Shown one piece after another: positions 36,767 through 45,964 of a stretch of DNA of 64,000 nt. How positions within the stretch are numbered: the first letter of the stretch is position 1; each line of letters starts with the position of its first letter. A model generated the notes under the pieces. That model made no database searches. It saw only the letters and a list, made by a program, of their open reading frames with translations, and had not been told where the DNA came from. The stretch comes from Prunus persica (lineage: Eukaryota; Streptophyta; Magnoliopsida; Rosales; Rosaceae), in contig NC_034013.1 of assembly GCF_000346465.2 (NCBI RefSeq), positions 15,069,757 through 15,133,756 on the forward strand, in the 5' to 3' direction. The position numbers and the translations under genes are program-made.

Positions 36767-37093
36767 GCTTTTGATTACATCTCCCACCGCTCTCCTCCTG
36801 TCCTCAAAGATGAATGCAAGGTTATTGAACCGCCAATAGAGTTTGAATTTTCTGGTGGTAAATTCTCAGTAAAACTACAGGTTTGGGAAAATTATTCAGT
36901 GCTATATCTGAGCGTGAAATGGGTATTTGAATTCACGGAATTTGAGCTTACCCTTTGTGAATGTAACCAACGATTTGGTCCTCAATTACAAAGCAAAGGA
37001 ACTCAGATAAACGAACAATTGGTCTGTTTCTGTTTCGCAGCGGAGAAAATTTATTGTATAACTTATCAAGGAAAGCGCGATTGCAGATTTTGA
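36767..37093 (+). other. Unrecognised open stretch, possible gene fragment
   Basis: A plus-strand frame of about 108 codons is open from 36767 to a TGA at 37091-37093 but has no ATG near its start. It includes SPPVLKDECKVIEPPIEFEF and, after 36880, a CAG|gtttgg that could be a splice donor. The far end overlaps the Nudix fragment on the other strand. I do not recognise the protein. Confidence 0.25.
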
Positions 37094-37379
37094 TTTCTTC
37101 CGAGTAGCCCTTAAGATCTGAAGGGTCGTCGAGGAGGGTTTCCGGTCTAGATATCCTAACGACGTCGTTCCAAGTGAAGAAATCATCGGAGGCTGAGACT
37201 GATGCAAGACGACAAACGAGAACTTCGTAAAAAGCTTACTCGGTGGAACGAACTGGAAATGGTGTTACATACAAGGCCAGAGAGTGCGAAAAGTTTGGCG
37301 GTGAAACGTAAGGCCAGAGAGTCATTTTACGCATGTAAGTTGTATCAAGTATCAACCAACTTAACTAATTTGAAAAATC
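37053..37379. repeat. First copy of a 320-bp direct repeat (Nudix exon fragment)
   Basis: Matches 38085-38398 over its whole length, from TTGTATAACTTA at the left to AACTTAACTAATTTGAAAA at the right. Each copy carries a piece of a Nudix hydrolase gene on the minus strand. Confidence 0.85.
37071..37325 (-). pseudogene. Nudix hydrolase (NUDT20/24-like) N-terminal exon fragment, copy 1
   Basis: From an ATG at 37325 the frame meets a stop (STE then TAA) after about 29 codons. It then continues with ASVSASDDFFTWNDVVRIS and DDPSDLKGYSEEIKICNRAF. The FTWNDVVRIS...DPSDLKG...ICNR pattern is the N-terminal (DUF4743-type) domain of the plastid Nudix hydrolases NUDT20/NUDT24 of Arabidopsis. The Nudix box itself is absent, so this is only the first exon of a decayed copy. 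Internal stop and missing catalytic domain make it non-functional. Confidence 0.8.
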
Positions 37380-37384
37380 GACGG

Positions 37385-37400
37385 CTAGGCGGCCGCCTAG
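37385..37400. repeat. 16-bp perfect palindrome containing GCGGCCGC
   Basis: CTAGGCGGCCGCCTAG is its own reverse complement and stands out in AT-rich surroundings, immediately right of the first Nudix repeat. Similar CTAGGCG-type motifs are seen in plant transposon ends. Confidence 0.6.
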
Positions 37401-37978
37401 GCGTTTTTTTTTTGTTTTTTGTTTTTTATTTTTCTTCCTGACTTTAAAGAAAACCTGAGTTTTTAAAGTCTTTATTCGCTGCGGCCAAACGGTTCGTTTT
37501 ATATTCGTAATGGTTGATTTTTTTTTATTTTAAAAAACTTGGGTTGTTGATTGTTGCTGATGTTGAACGATACGCACCGGATTGACTTGTCATGTGATGG
37601 GTCATGGATTACGTGGCAGGATCTGGGTCGTCCAAGGAGGGTGCACTCTGATTTTAGAGTGGACGTGGCAGAATGAGGAGTGGTAAATAGTTTTTCTTCA
37701 AGAAAACGAAAGCCCTAGCCATGGGTTGTTGCTGATTTTGGCGGCCGAGAGTTGAGAGAGAGCGCGAGAAATCAATGGGTAAAGGGGAAGCAAAGGAGGA
37801 AGGGCTTATTTTCAGGGATATAAGCATGCTTATCTCTCACATGTGTTATTCTTAGATAATTCTTAGACCAATTGGGCCAGCCAGGAGTCTGAGCACCTCT
37901 CCTGGTTGCTGTCACAAGAAGCTGAAGACGAGAATTGAGCCATGCCCATGAAGTAAGTGATTCACATAGCAAAGAATG

Positions 37979-38083
37979 TGACACATAGCCATGCACGTAA
38001 CCATCGATTCCAGATTCGACCATAGGATAAGATAATTGTTCTACACATAGCCATGCACATAGCCATGACACATAGCCATGCAT
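37979..38083. repeat. Short dispersed tandem repeats of CACATAGCCATGCA
   Basis: Four copies of ACACATAGCCATG or close variants lie in about 100 bases between the two Nudix fragments. Any frame read through them is low-complexity. Confidence 0.7.
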
Positions 38084-38084
38084 G

Positions 38085-38398
38085 TATTGTATAACTTAAG
38101 GAAAGCGCGATTGTAGATTTTGATCTTTTCCAAGTAGCCCCTAAGAACTGAAGGGTCGTCGGAAGGGTTTCCGATTTGGATATCCTAACGACGTCGTCCC
38201 AAGTGAAGACATCATCGGAGGCTGAGACTGATGCAGGACGACAAGTGAGAACTTTATGAAAAGCCTGTTGAGTGGAACGAACTGGGAATAGAGTCGTAAG
38301 CGCCTTTGGAAAAAGCGCGAAAAGCTTTGGAGGAGTCATTTTACGCTTGTAAGTTGTATCAAGTATCAACCAACTTAACTAATTTGAAAATTCCGCGC
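38085..38398. repeat. Second copy of the 320-bp direct repeat (Nudix exon fragment)
   Basis: Direct repeat of 37053-37379, about 700 bases after the first copy ends. Confidence 0.85.
38098..38339 (-). pseudogene. Nudix hydrolase (NUDT20/24-like) N-terminal exon fragment, copy 2
   Basis: An ATG at 38339 opens MTPPKLFALFPKALTTLFPV, a plausible transit peptide, then ASVSASDDVFTWDDVVRISK. After SET the frame shifts relative to copy 1 (DDPSDLKG is lost), by a small deletion near 38155. This copy keeps the start and lacks the stop seen in copy 1, but has the frameshift copy 1 lacks, so the two decayed independently. No Nudix box follows. Confidence 0.8.
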
Positions 38399-38425
38399 TA
38401 AGGGGTCGCCCACGTCCAAAATTTA

Positions 38426-38461
38426 CATACCCAACCCTAAACTCCCTTGTGCTTCAATTTA
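38426..38461 (+). pseudogene. Fragment of the kelch copy B promoter
   Basis: This 36-base stretch (CATACCCAACCCTAAACTCC ...) matches 32928-32963, just upstream of the copy B start codon, at about 34 of 36 positions. The similarity stops before the ATG. Confidence 0.55.
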
Positions 38462-40733
38462 TAAATGGTTTGACAATCAATTTTCTACCAAGGCTTTTGA
38501 GTGCATCCACCTACCGTCCACACATGCACCCAAGCCAGCCACCGTAGATTTAGGATGCTATCATTTCTGAACGGTTAGATTGAAGTTAGGGTGCTCCATT
38601 TTCATCCCTCACTGCATTTTCTGCATCCTTTAAATCTACCACCTTCTTCTTCCTGCATCCTTCCTCCCCCTGCATTTTCTGCATCCTAGAGGAAAGACTA
38701 ACAGAGGTCAAAGAAAAGCAAAACAGCATAACACAAAGAAAGCAAAAGCTCCAGCAACAAGTAAGTCGAGTTTATGAGTGTTGTTAGCTAGAGATCTTGT
38801 TTTTATCCGTTACTTATAGTTTATTATTTTCTACTTTTCTACAACTTGAACGTAATTGCTGCTGATATATTTTGTTTTTGTTTTCTTTACGTAAATGGTA
38901 CATGAGGATTACACGAGGCAGGGCATGGCAGATTTGGATTTGCAGTTGTGTACATCTTTGTCTTTGGTGAAGGCTCAAGACAAGGACATGTTTCAATGTT
39001 TGTATGTGTGGTCACATATATAGTCCACACCATTTGTCTAAATGTTTAACTTTTATCCCTAACTTAGTTGGGGAAAACTTCTTCTTGTTTATTTTTTAAA
39101 AAATTTCAATTTTTAACTTCCAACGACGAATTTTTAAACTTTCTGTCATGGTATCTAATTATTAAATGCAATCGAACTCGTGTGTAAGATGACGTACACG
39201 TTATATTGAACAACTGGCCTAATTCACATATAAATTTGTCATAAAATATATATATATATAATTGATTTTAAAACATTTTGTCAAGGTAAAAAGAAGAAGT
39301 CTCTACTTAACAGGTTACGATTAGTTGAAGCTACGAAAGCCACAGTTACAAGTTATATATGAATAATCAGATGGAGGAGGAGGAGCTGAGCTACCTTTAT
39401 AAAAATTGTTTGAGTGAAAGGCTGTATATTTGACTTGGAAATATAATACCACCATCGGCCACGGTTCATTTTCATTCGTATTTAAAAAATGGATCATGAA
39501 GCTTCGAGGTCATGAGCATAACGGGGGAGTAGCTAAAGGAGGCCGCCAAGAATATTGGACTTTTTGGGCCTTTTCTTATTCTTTTTTTGTTTTGTTTGGA
39601 CTTTGTAGGCCTCGCGGTGGTGACAGTTTGTGGTCAAAAGTTCTTGTTCTGGATGATTCCAGAAGGCATGTGGAAATCTACAGTTAAGTCAAGCGAATTT
39701 GCAATATTACCCTTGTGAGTTGCAAATTCATAAACCTAAAGAAAGGAGTTAGGGCTTGTGACCGTCGTATCATCACGTGACATTATTAATTTACATGTTA
39801 TAATATGAGTGAATTGATAATATTACGTAACAGTAGTGTTATATTAAAAATTTTATAATACCCTATGACATTGTTTGATTTAGTTTTAATGGTTATGTAC
39901 TAGTAAATAGTAGAAGAAGATAATAATGATTAGTGTGTTCCCATGAGTATATAGCCATTCATCCAAAAGGAATCAAATTATATTGAAAACACATATGTTA
40001 AACGTCAAAAACAAATTACCTTCAATACAATTTTGTCAATAAAAAAGTACTTGAAAGAAAATCATCTAAAATAAAAGATGAAATTACAACCGTTTTCATA
40101 TCAATGTCATTCACTTAAAAAGAAAAAATCTCATCCATTAAAGATATGATAAGTAATATAATCAACAAATATCGTGTACTTATTAATACTCAGACTACTC
40201 ATTATGAATATTCCATTATACATCAAGAGAAAGAAAACAGTCAAATTCTTCCATAAGCCATATGTAAGTTTTTATGTTTGGTTTGAGGTGTCTCTTGATT
40301 TTATTATAATCGAAGTGATAAGGGCATTCTTGTCTTTTCAAGTTGATGAGCTAATAAGGGTATTATTGTCAAAACAAAAAGGGAAACGTGCAAATTGCTG
40401 ACTTCTCATACAAATCAGGCCCGCGTGTTTCAATCCCTTTATATAAATTGATTTCCCATTTTGGGTCGTCTACAGCACGCGTCCCAATTTAAGATTGGTC
40501 CAATCTCCCCTACAGTTCTATATTTCCTAAAGTTGGACCAACTCCTATAAAGAGCTTTCGTTTGCGTTTTTATGATAATAAAATAGAAATCCTCATCTTA
40601 AACCCCTTCGTCTCCAGAGAATTCTAATCCATCCTCCCAAAACTCAACCTTCTTCTTTTCTCTTCTTCTCAGAATCTCGGATCTTCAATCGGCTACGCAA
40701 TTAGGGCTTCATTAATTTCTTCAGATTGGGACA
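38462..40733. other. Intergenic spacer, possible untranslated exon near 38700
   Basis: CTGCATTTTCTGCATCCT occurs twice (about 38611 and 38671). At 38697-38761 an A-rich, leader-like stretch ends in CAACAA|gtaagt, which could be a splice donor. A 42-codon frame from 38897 (MVHEDYTRQGMADLDLQ) and an 85-codon frame at 39430-39687 are unrecognised. The last 190 bases before 40734 are the promoter and leader of the small-protein gene. Confidence 0.45.
40545..40552 (+). promoter_or_regulatory. TATA box of the small-protein gene
   Basis: CTATAAAG about 185 bases upstream of the ATG at 40734, followed by a pyrimidine-rich leader (CTTCTTCTTTTCTCTTCTTC near 40650) typical of plant 5' untranslated regions. 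Confidence 0.55.
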
Positions 40734-40970
40734 ATGAACGGAGACAAAGCTAACAATTACGAGGCCTCCTGGGCCGATCAGTGGGATTACAACAGCAACT
40801 CCTCCTACCCCGTCGTGGTGAAAGGCGGCGGAACCACCGCCAAGTGCAAGCAAAAGGTAGGCGAAGGCCTCGTCAAAACAAAGGCGGTGGCTTCCACCGG
40901 CGCTAAAAAGGTCAAGGAAGGGGCCTCCGCTGGGTTTCAATGGATCAAACAAAAGTGCCAGAAGAAATAG
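40734..40970 (+). CDS. Small conserved plant protein (78 aa) of unknown function
   Basis: A single-exon frame from ATG at 40734 to TAG encodes 78 residues. The N terminus (NNYEASWADQWDY) is acidic and aromatic. The C-terminal half is basic, with KVGEGLVKTKAVASTGAKKV and then FQWIKQKCQKK. I recall similar short proteins (WADQW start, KTKAVASTG core, WIK-K-QKK end) in many plants, with no known function. No signal peptide or membrane segment is visible. Good codon bias, a TATA box and a pyrimidine-rich leader support a real gene. Confidence 0.75.
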   Translation: MNGDKANNYEASWADQWDYNSNSSYPVVVKGGGTTAKCKQKVGEGLVKTKAVASTGAKKVKEGASAGFQWIKQKCQKK

Positions 40971-41951
40971 CAGATTGTTCATTGAGGCAGAGACCTCTGC
41001 AGATACAGAGTTTTAATCTTCGTTTTTAATTTCTTTTCATCTTTTTAGGTTTTTTTTTTCTCTTTCTTCATTCTATTCGTTTGTTTGTACAAAATAAACA
41101 TCATTGCATGATTTTACATGTAATTAATCATATAATATATATTTTGTTCTTTTTTTGTTGTTGTGTTCTTGCAGTCAAGCAAGTCATCTCTGTTTTGACG
41201 ATGGATGAATCTGTTTGACATTTTCTTTTCGTTTCATTTCTAGGGTTTGATTTGTTCCGTTCGATTAATTGATAATTACCACCAAACAAGGAAATTAAAA
41301 TTAAAATTAAAATCTATAAGCTTATTTGTTTGAGAAAGCATTTTGCTATTTACGGCCAATGATGCAATGACATGTGAGATAAGTTAATGATTTTTCACGT
41401 GTAATTGTATTATTGGTTGTAAAGATATAAATGTATATATAGAAAATCATCAAATTTTGTTCATTTTCTATTTTGGACGTAAAATAAAATGGATCCCTCT
41501 ATATTTTCCAAATTTGCTATTTTGGGCTTTTATTTTTCTTGCAAATTTGAAGCAACGTTTGTCAATGTGGGCTGAGCTGCTGATTGACAAGCCCAATGTT
41601 GCTCTTTTTGGTAAATCCGTAATTAAAGAAATAATTAATTAGTAAACAACAGATTAAGAAAAGAAAGATCCTCCTCCCGCGAAAACTCAAGGCAGCTCTC
41701 TTTTGGTGAAACATTGTAAAAGCCTGAAATGTCGTCTTCTTGTTCGAGTTTTCAGACCTCTTCACGCGATCCGCACATTGAGAGATTGAGACGTTAAGAG
41801 AAGACTGAGTGGCTACGCTAGTACTAATAATAGGCACTGTCAACTCTGATCCAAGTGAGAGCCAATACAAACTACAACAACAAGAACAAGTAAAGGCAAG
41901 GCAACAACAATTTATAGCTTTTGGAAGAGAGAGAGAGAGAGAGAGCTGGAA
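40971..41951. other. Spacer between the small-protein gene and ALDH10 copy 1
   Basis: The left part is the T-rich 3' region of the small gene, with AAAATAAACA near 41092 as a possible poly(A) signal. The right part holds the ALDH10 promoter and leader, ending in a (GA)n tract at 41927-41945. No further gene is seen. Confidence 0.6.
41927..41945. repeat. (GA)n tract in the leader of ALDH10 copy 1
   Basis: About 9 GA units directly before the start codon region; the same tract is longer in copy 2. Confidence 0.85.
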
Positions 41952-44900
41952 ATGGCGATCCAAATACCGAACCGGCAGTTATTCATCGATGGCGAGTGGC
42001 GAGAACCAGTACTCAAGAAACGCATCCCCATCATCAACCCTGCCACTGAAGAAACCATTGGTCTCTATATAGATGTGCATTTTTATTGATTAATTGAAAT
42101 ATTGATTTGTGGGTTTGTTTTCCAAGTTGGTTTACTTTCTCTTAACTAAATGTCAACTTGGCTGAAATTCGGAATGTGAAGAAATGGGGTTGTGTGTGGA
42201 ATGTGTGACGATGCAGGGGATATTCCTGCAGCAACTGCTGAAGATGTGGAGATTGCAGTGGAGGCTGCTCAAAAAGCCCTGGCCAGGAACAAGGGTAGAG
42301 ATTGGTCCTCCGCGTCTGGGGCGATTCGTGCCAAGTATTTGCGTGCTATTGCTTCTAAGGTATTAAAGAGCATGGATTTTGATTCATTCTTATGTCTTTG
42401 GTCCTGTTTTGGAGTGTTTTATTTATTTTTTAAATTTCATGCAGATAAAAGAAAGAAAATCTGAGCTGGCCAAACTTGAAGCAATTGATAGTGGAAAACC
42501 ACTGGATGAAACGACCTCTGACATAGTATGCTTGTGATTTTGTGACAACTTTGAATTGTTATTTCATCATGCACAAGGCCCTTATTTGTTGCCACATAAT
42601 GGAATGGAATGCAGGATGAGGTTGCCGGGTGTTTCGAATACTATGCAGGCCTTGCTGAAGGTTTGGATGCAAAGCAAAAGGCTCCTATTTCTCTTCCTGC
42701 GGAGAATTTTAAATCTCATGTTCTTCAGGAACCGATTGGGGTTGTTGGGTTGATTACAGCATGGTATTTTCTGCTGCTTTTTTTTCTTTTTTTCTTTTTG
42801 AAGAGGGTATTTTCTGCTTCTTTATGTTAAACAATTATGCACTTTGTTTTAGTAAATTTGCTTGCTTGGTGGTTGCAATAACTTGTAGCAAAGTAAGTTC
42901 TAATCATTTATTGGTAAACCTTTTGGATTTTGAATGGTCCTAGAAGTTGGTAAGATGATCTTTGGATAATTTGAAGTTTTATCTTGTAAGTGGCCTTTCA
43001 GTGCAACTAAGAAGCATCTTAATGATTTATATGGTAACCAAGTGCTTATTTTTTATCTTTTATGTTAAGGAACTACCCTTTATTGATGGCTGCATGGAAA
43101 GTAGCTCCTGCCTTGGCTGCTGGGTGTGCTGCTATACTGAAACCATCTGAGTTGGCATCTATGTATGTCATGTTCGGTTTACATGTACTAAACTTTGTTC
43201 AGTTCTTATGTTGATTTTGCACATTGTATGCCTATCATCATGTTATCAATCGATTCCAGAACTTGTTTGGAGCTAGCTGAGGTGTGTATAAAGGTCGGTC
43301 TTCCTCCCGGTGTCCTCAATATTCTGACTGGACTGGGCCAGGAAGCTGGCGCTCCTTTGGCATCTCATCCCCATGTTGATAAGGTTCAGCTTTTTCTTTA
43401 CTGCTAATTCTGTTCTTGGAATTTCTGCAAATTTGAGTCTTGTTATATATGCTGAAAATTTGGTAATTGTAAGATATCTTTGAGTTGTTATATAGGCTGT
43501 AATTGCAAAATTGATTCATATCCGACAGGTTGCATTTACTGGAAGTACTATCACTGGGAGCAAGATTATGGCAGCTGCAGCTCAATTGGTCAAGGTATAT
43601 GTTGAAAGCTATCTAATGCTGAAATTAGTCAATCATGTTTGCGAAATTCATTCTCTTCATTTGATCTTTATAAACTTTTGCCTATGTGGTTTCTGTGTAG
43701 CCTGTTTCACTGGAGCTTGGAGGAAAAAGCCCAATTGTTGTTTTTGAGGATGTTGATATTGAGAAGGGTTAGTGCCTCCTGAAGCCTCATTTTAAGTCTC
43801 TCCACTCTCCACACATGTTTCTCGAATATAAATTACTTCCATTCGAAATTAGTTGTGTACATCCGAATGGAATCTGTGCATCAAAATCAAATCATGTTAG
43901 AGAAACAATAAGCATATAGATATAACTGCTGGTACTGTAACCGTAACGCTCTGCTCTATGATTCAATGAAACAGCTGTGGAATGGACCTGCTTTGGCATC
44001 TTTTTGACAAATGGTCAGATTTGCAGCGCAACCTCCCGTCTTATAGTGCATGTAAGTACTATAGCGAGCTGCTACATCACCTTCTGTTAGCCCCTTCTGA
44101 GATACATGGATGAATGATTGTGCATCTTTTAGAACTAAGCAGTTAATTTATTACACGTGAATTCAAACTACTCTTGACTATGGGGTTCATGCATGCTATT
44201 TTTTGTGTCAAATTCTTGCGCCTTTTTTTAGGAAACAATTGCAGCAGAGTTTATGGACAGGCTTTTGAAATGGTGCAAAAACATCAAGGTTTCAGATCCT
44301 ATGGATGAAGGTTGCAGGCTTGGTCCTGTTGTTAGTAAAGGGCAGGTAAATGAGCCCGTTTATGATCCAAATTTTTTCAAGTTTCACATTTAGTAGCATC
44401 TACTCATTTTCTGATAAAGTTATGACCTAAATACTATCTAATCTTCACTGAATCTGCTGCAGTACGAGAAAATATTGAAGTTCATCTCAACAGCTAAAAG
44501 TGAAGGAGCAAAAGTTGCGTTTGGTGGGGGTCGTCCTGAGGTATAAATAAACCTGTGTCTTTACTATCAAGACCATTTTGTTTCTTGATTTGTCACAACA
44601 TGAACATGTTTGCTGAATCATTTTATAAATGGATGATGGCAGCATCTAAAGAAAGGGTTCTTCATTGAACCAACCATCATAACCGACATAACAGCCTCGA
44701 TGCAAATTTGGAGAGAAGAAGTTTTTGGACCTGTTCTTTGTGTAAAAACATTTGGTTCAGAAGAGGAAGCTCTTGAATTAGCAAATGATACCTAGTGAGT
44801 TGACTCTTAATATATATGGTTTGATCAGGAACCCTTTTTTTCTTTTACTGACATGACATTTTGTTGATCTTTGACAGTTATGGCTTAGGCGCTGCTGTGA

Positions 44901-45375
44901 TGTCAAAAGATTCAGAAAGGTGTGAGCGCTTTTCTAAGGTGAGAGTGAGACTCTCTTTTCTTTGCACCAAAAGTCTTCATGAAATAAAAGGCAGCATTTT
45001 GATTATCATGAATTTTGTTTTTCTGTTGCTGTATTCTGCAGTCCCTTCAGGCAGGAATTGTCTGGATCAATTGCTCACAACCATCCTTCATTCAGGCTCC
45101 ATGGGGAGGCATTAAACGAAGTGGTTTCGGCCGCGAATTAGGAGAATGGTACATGCCTTCCTCAGCATTGCATTGTGTCAATTATAATCTTCTGTTTCAT
45201 CACATGCTGAATTGTGTGTGCTATAAAAATCAATGAGCTGCTCTGCTGATGGTGATAATGATATATTTCTCTTTTGATCAACAGGGGACTTCATCTCTAC
45301 TTGAGCGTGAAACAGGTGACTCGGTATGTATCTGATCAACCTTGGGGTTGGTTCAAGTCGCCTTCAAAGCCATGA
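41952..45375 (+). CDS. ALDH10 aminoaldehyde/betaine aldehyde dehydrogenase, copy 1 (peroxisomal signal lost)
   Basis: Fifteen exons give 503 residues: 41952-42060, 42217-42359, 42445-42525, 42615-42763, 43070-43162, 43260-43383, 43529-43594, 43701-43767, 43975-44051, 44232-44345, 44463-44540, 44643-44794, 44878-44938, 45042-45148, 45285-45375. All phases join. ALDH10 oxidises omega-aminoaldehydes (polyamine and carnitine routes) with NAD+. Catalytic Glu260 (LELGGKSP), Cys294 ([10 protein letters not shown]) and Asn162 (WNYPLL) are present. Ile444, matching spinach Ala441, predicts poor betaine aldehyde activity. Unlike copy 2 it has Ala160 (ITAW), Leu288 (FLTNGQ) and Ser453, and ends SKP where the family has the peroxisomal SKL. 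Confidence 0.93.
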
Positions 45376-45915
45376 AAAAGTACCCCGAAATCGAATCGAA
45401 TTGGGAAGACAAAAAAAACCCACAAATGTAGCGAACTGTTATACAGAAAATAAGAAGGGTTAAATATATGTACTGAACTGAACCTTAGAAAAATTACTAT
45501 ATAATAGTGTTGCTTTCACTATATTAAGTTGTTCTGTTCTGTGGTATTGGTTATTTTTTCTTTTCATGAAGCAAGTTTTACAATTTATGTAAAAATGTGA
45601 AAAGGTAAAGACTTTCCAACACATACAAACAAAACTATCCCAAGAGGCTCACGCAGGCTACCCGTTGTGCCGGTGGCAGTGGCTTTGAGCGTTACGTATA
45701 GATTTAAGCATAATTTAATTTATTGACTAAAAAAGAAGAAGAGTTTTTTCTGAAAAACCAAAGAAGATGTATGCATAATTTGGGCTCGTTTCCTTTCATA
45801 AACTAAATTCTCAAAAAAGCCCATCACATCACGTCATATCACGTAGGTGCTCAGCTCACTCTGCTGAGTTGATCACTACCCGTTTGGCCAAAAAGCTTCA
45901 CAGTCAGAGCTTATA

Positions 45916-45960
<45 letters not shown>

Positions 45961-45964
45961 GAAA
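45376..45964. other. Intergenic region between the tandem ALDH10 copies
   Basis: Holds the 3' region of copy 1 and the promoter and leader of copy 2 in 589 bases. ATCACATCACGTCATATCACGTA near 45823-45845 contains repeated CACGT-like cores that could be bZIP sites; this is inference. A (GA)n tract closes it at 45920-45958. Confidence 0.5.
45920..45958. repeat. (GA)n tract in the leader of ALDH10 copy 2
   Basis: About 19 GA units ending six bases before the ATG. It corresponds to 41927-41945 of copy 1, so the tandem duplication included the leader. Confidence 0.9.
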
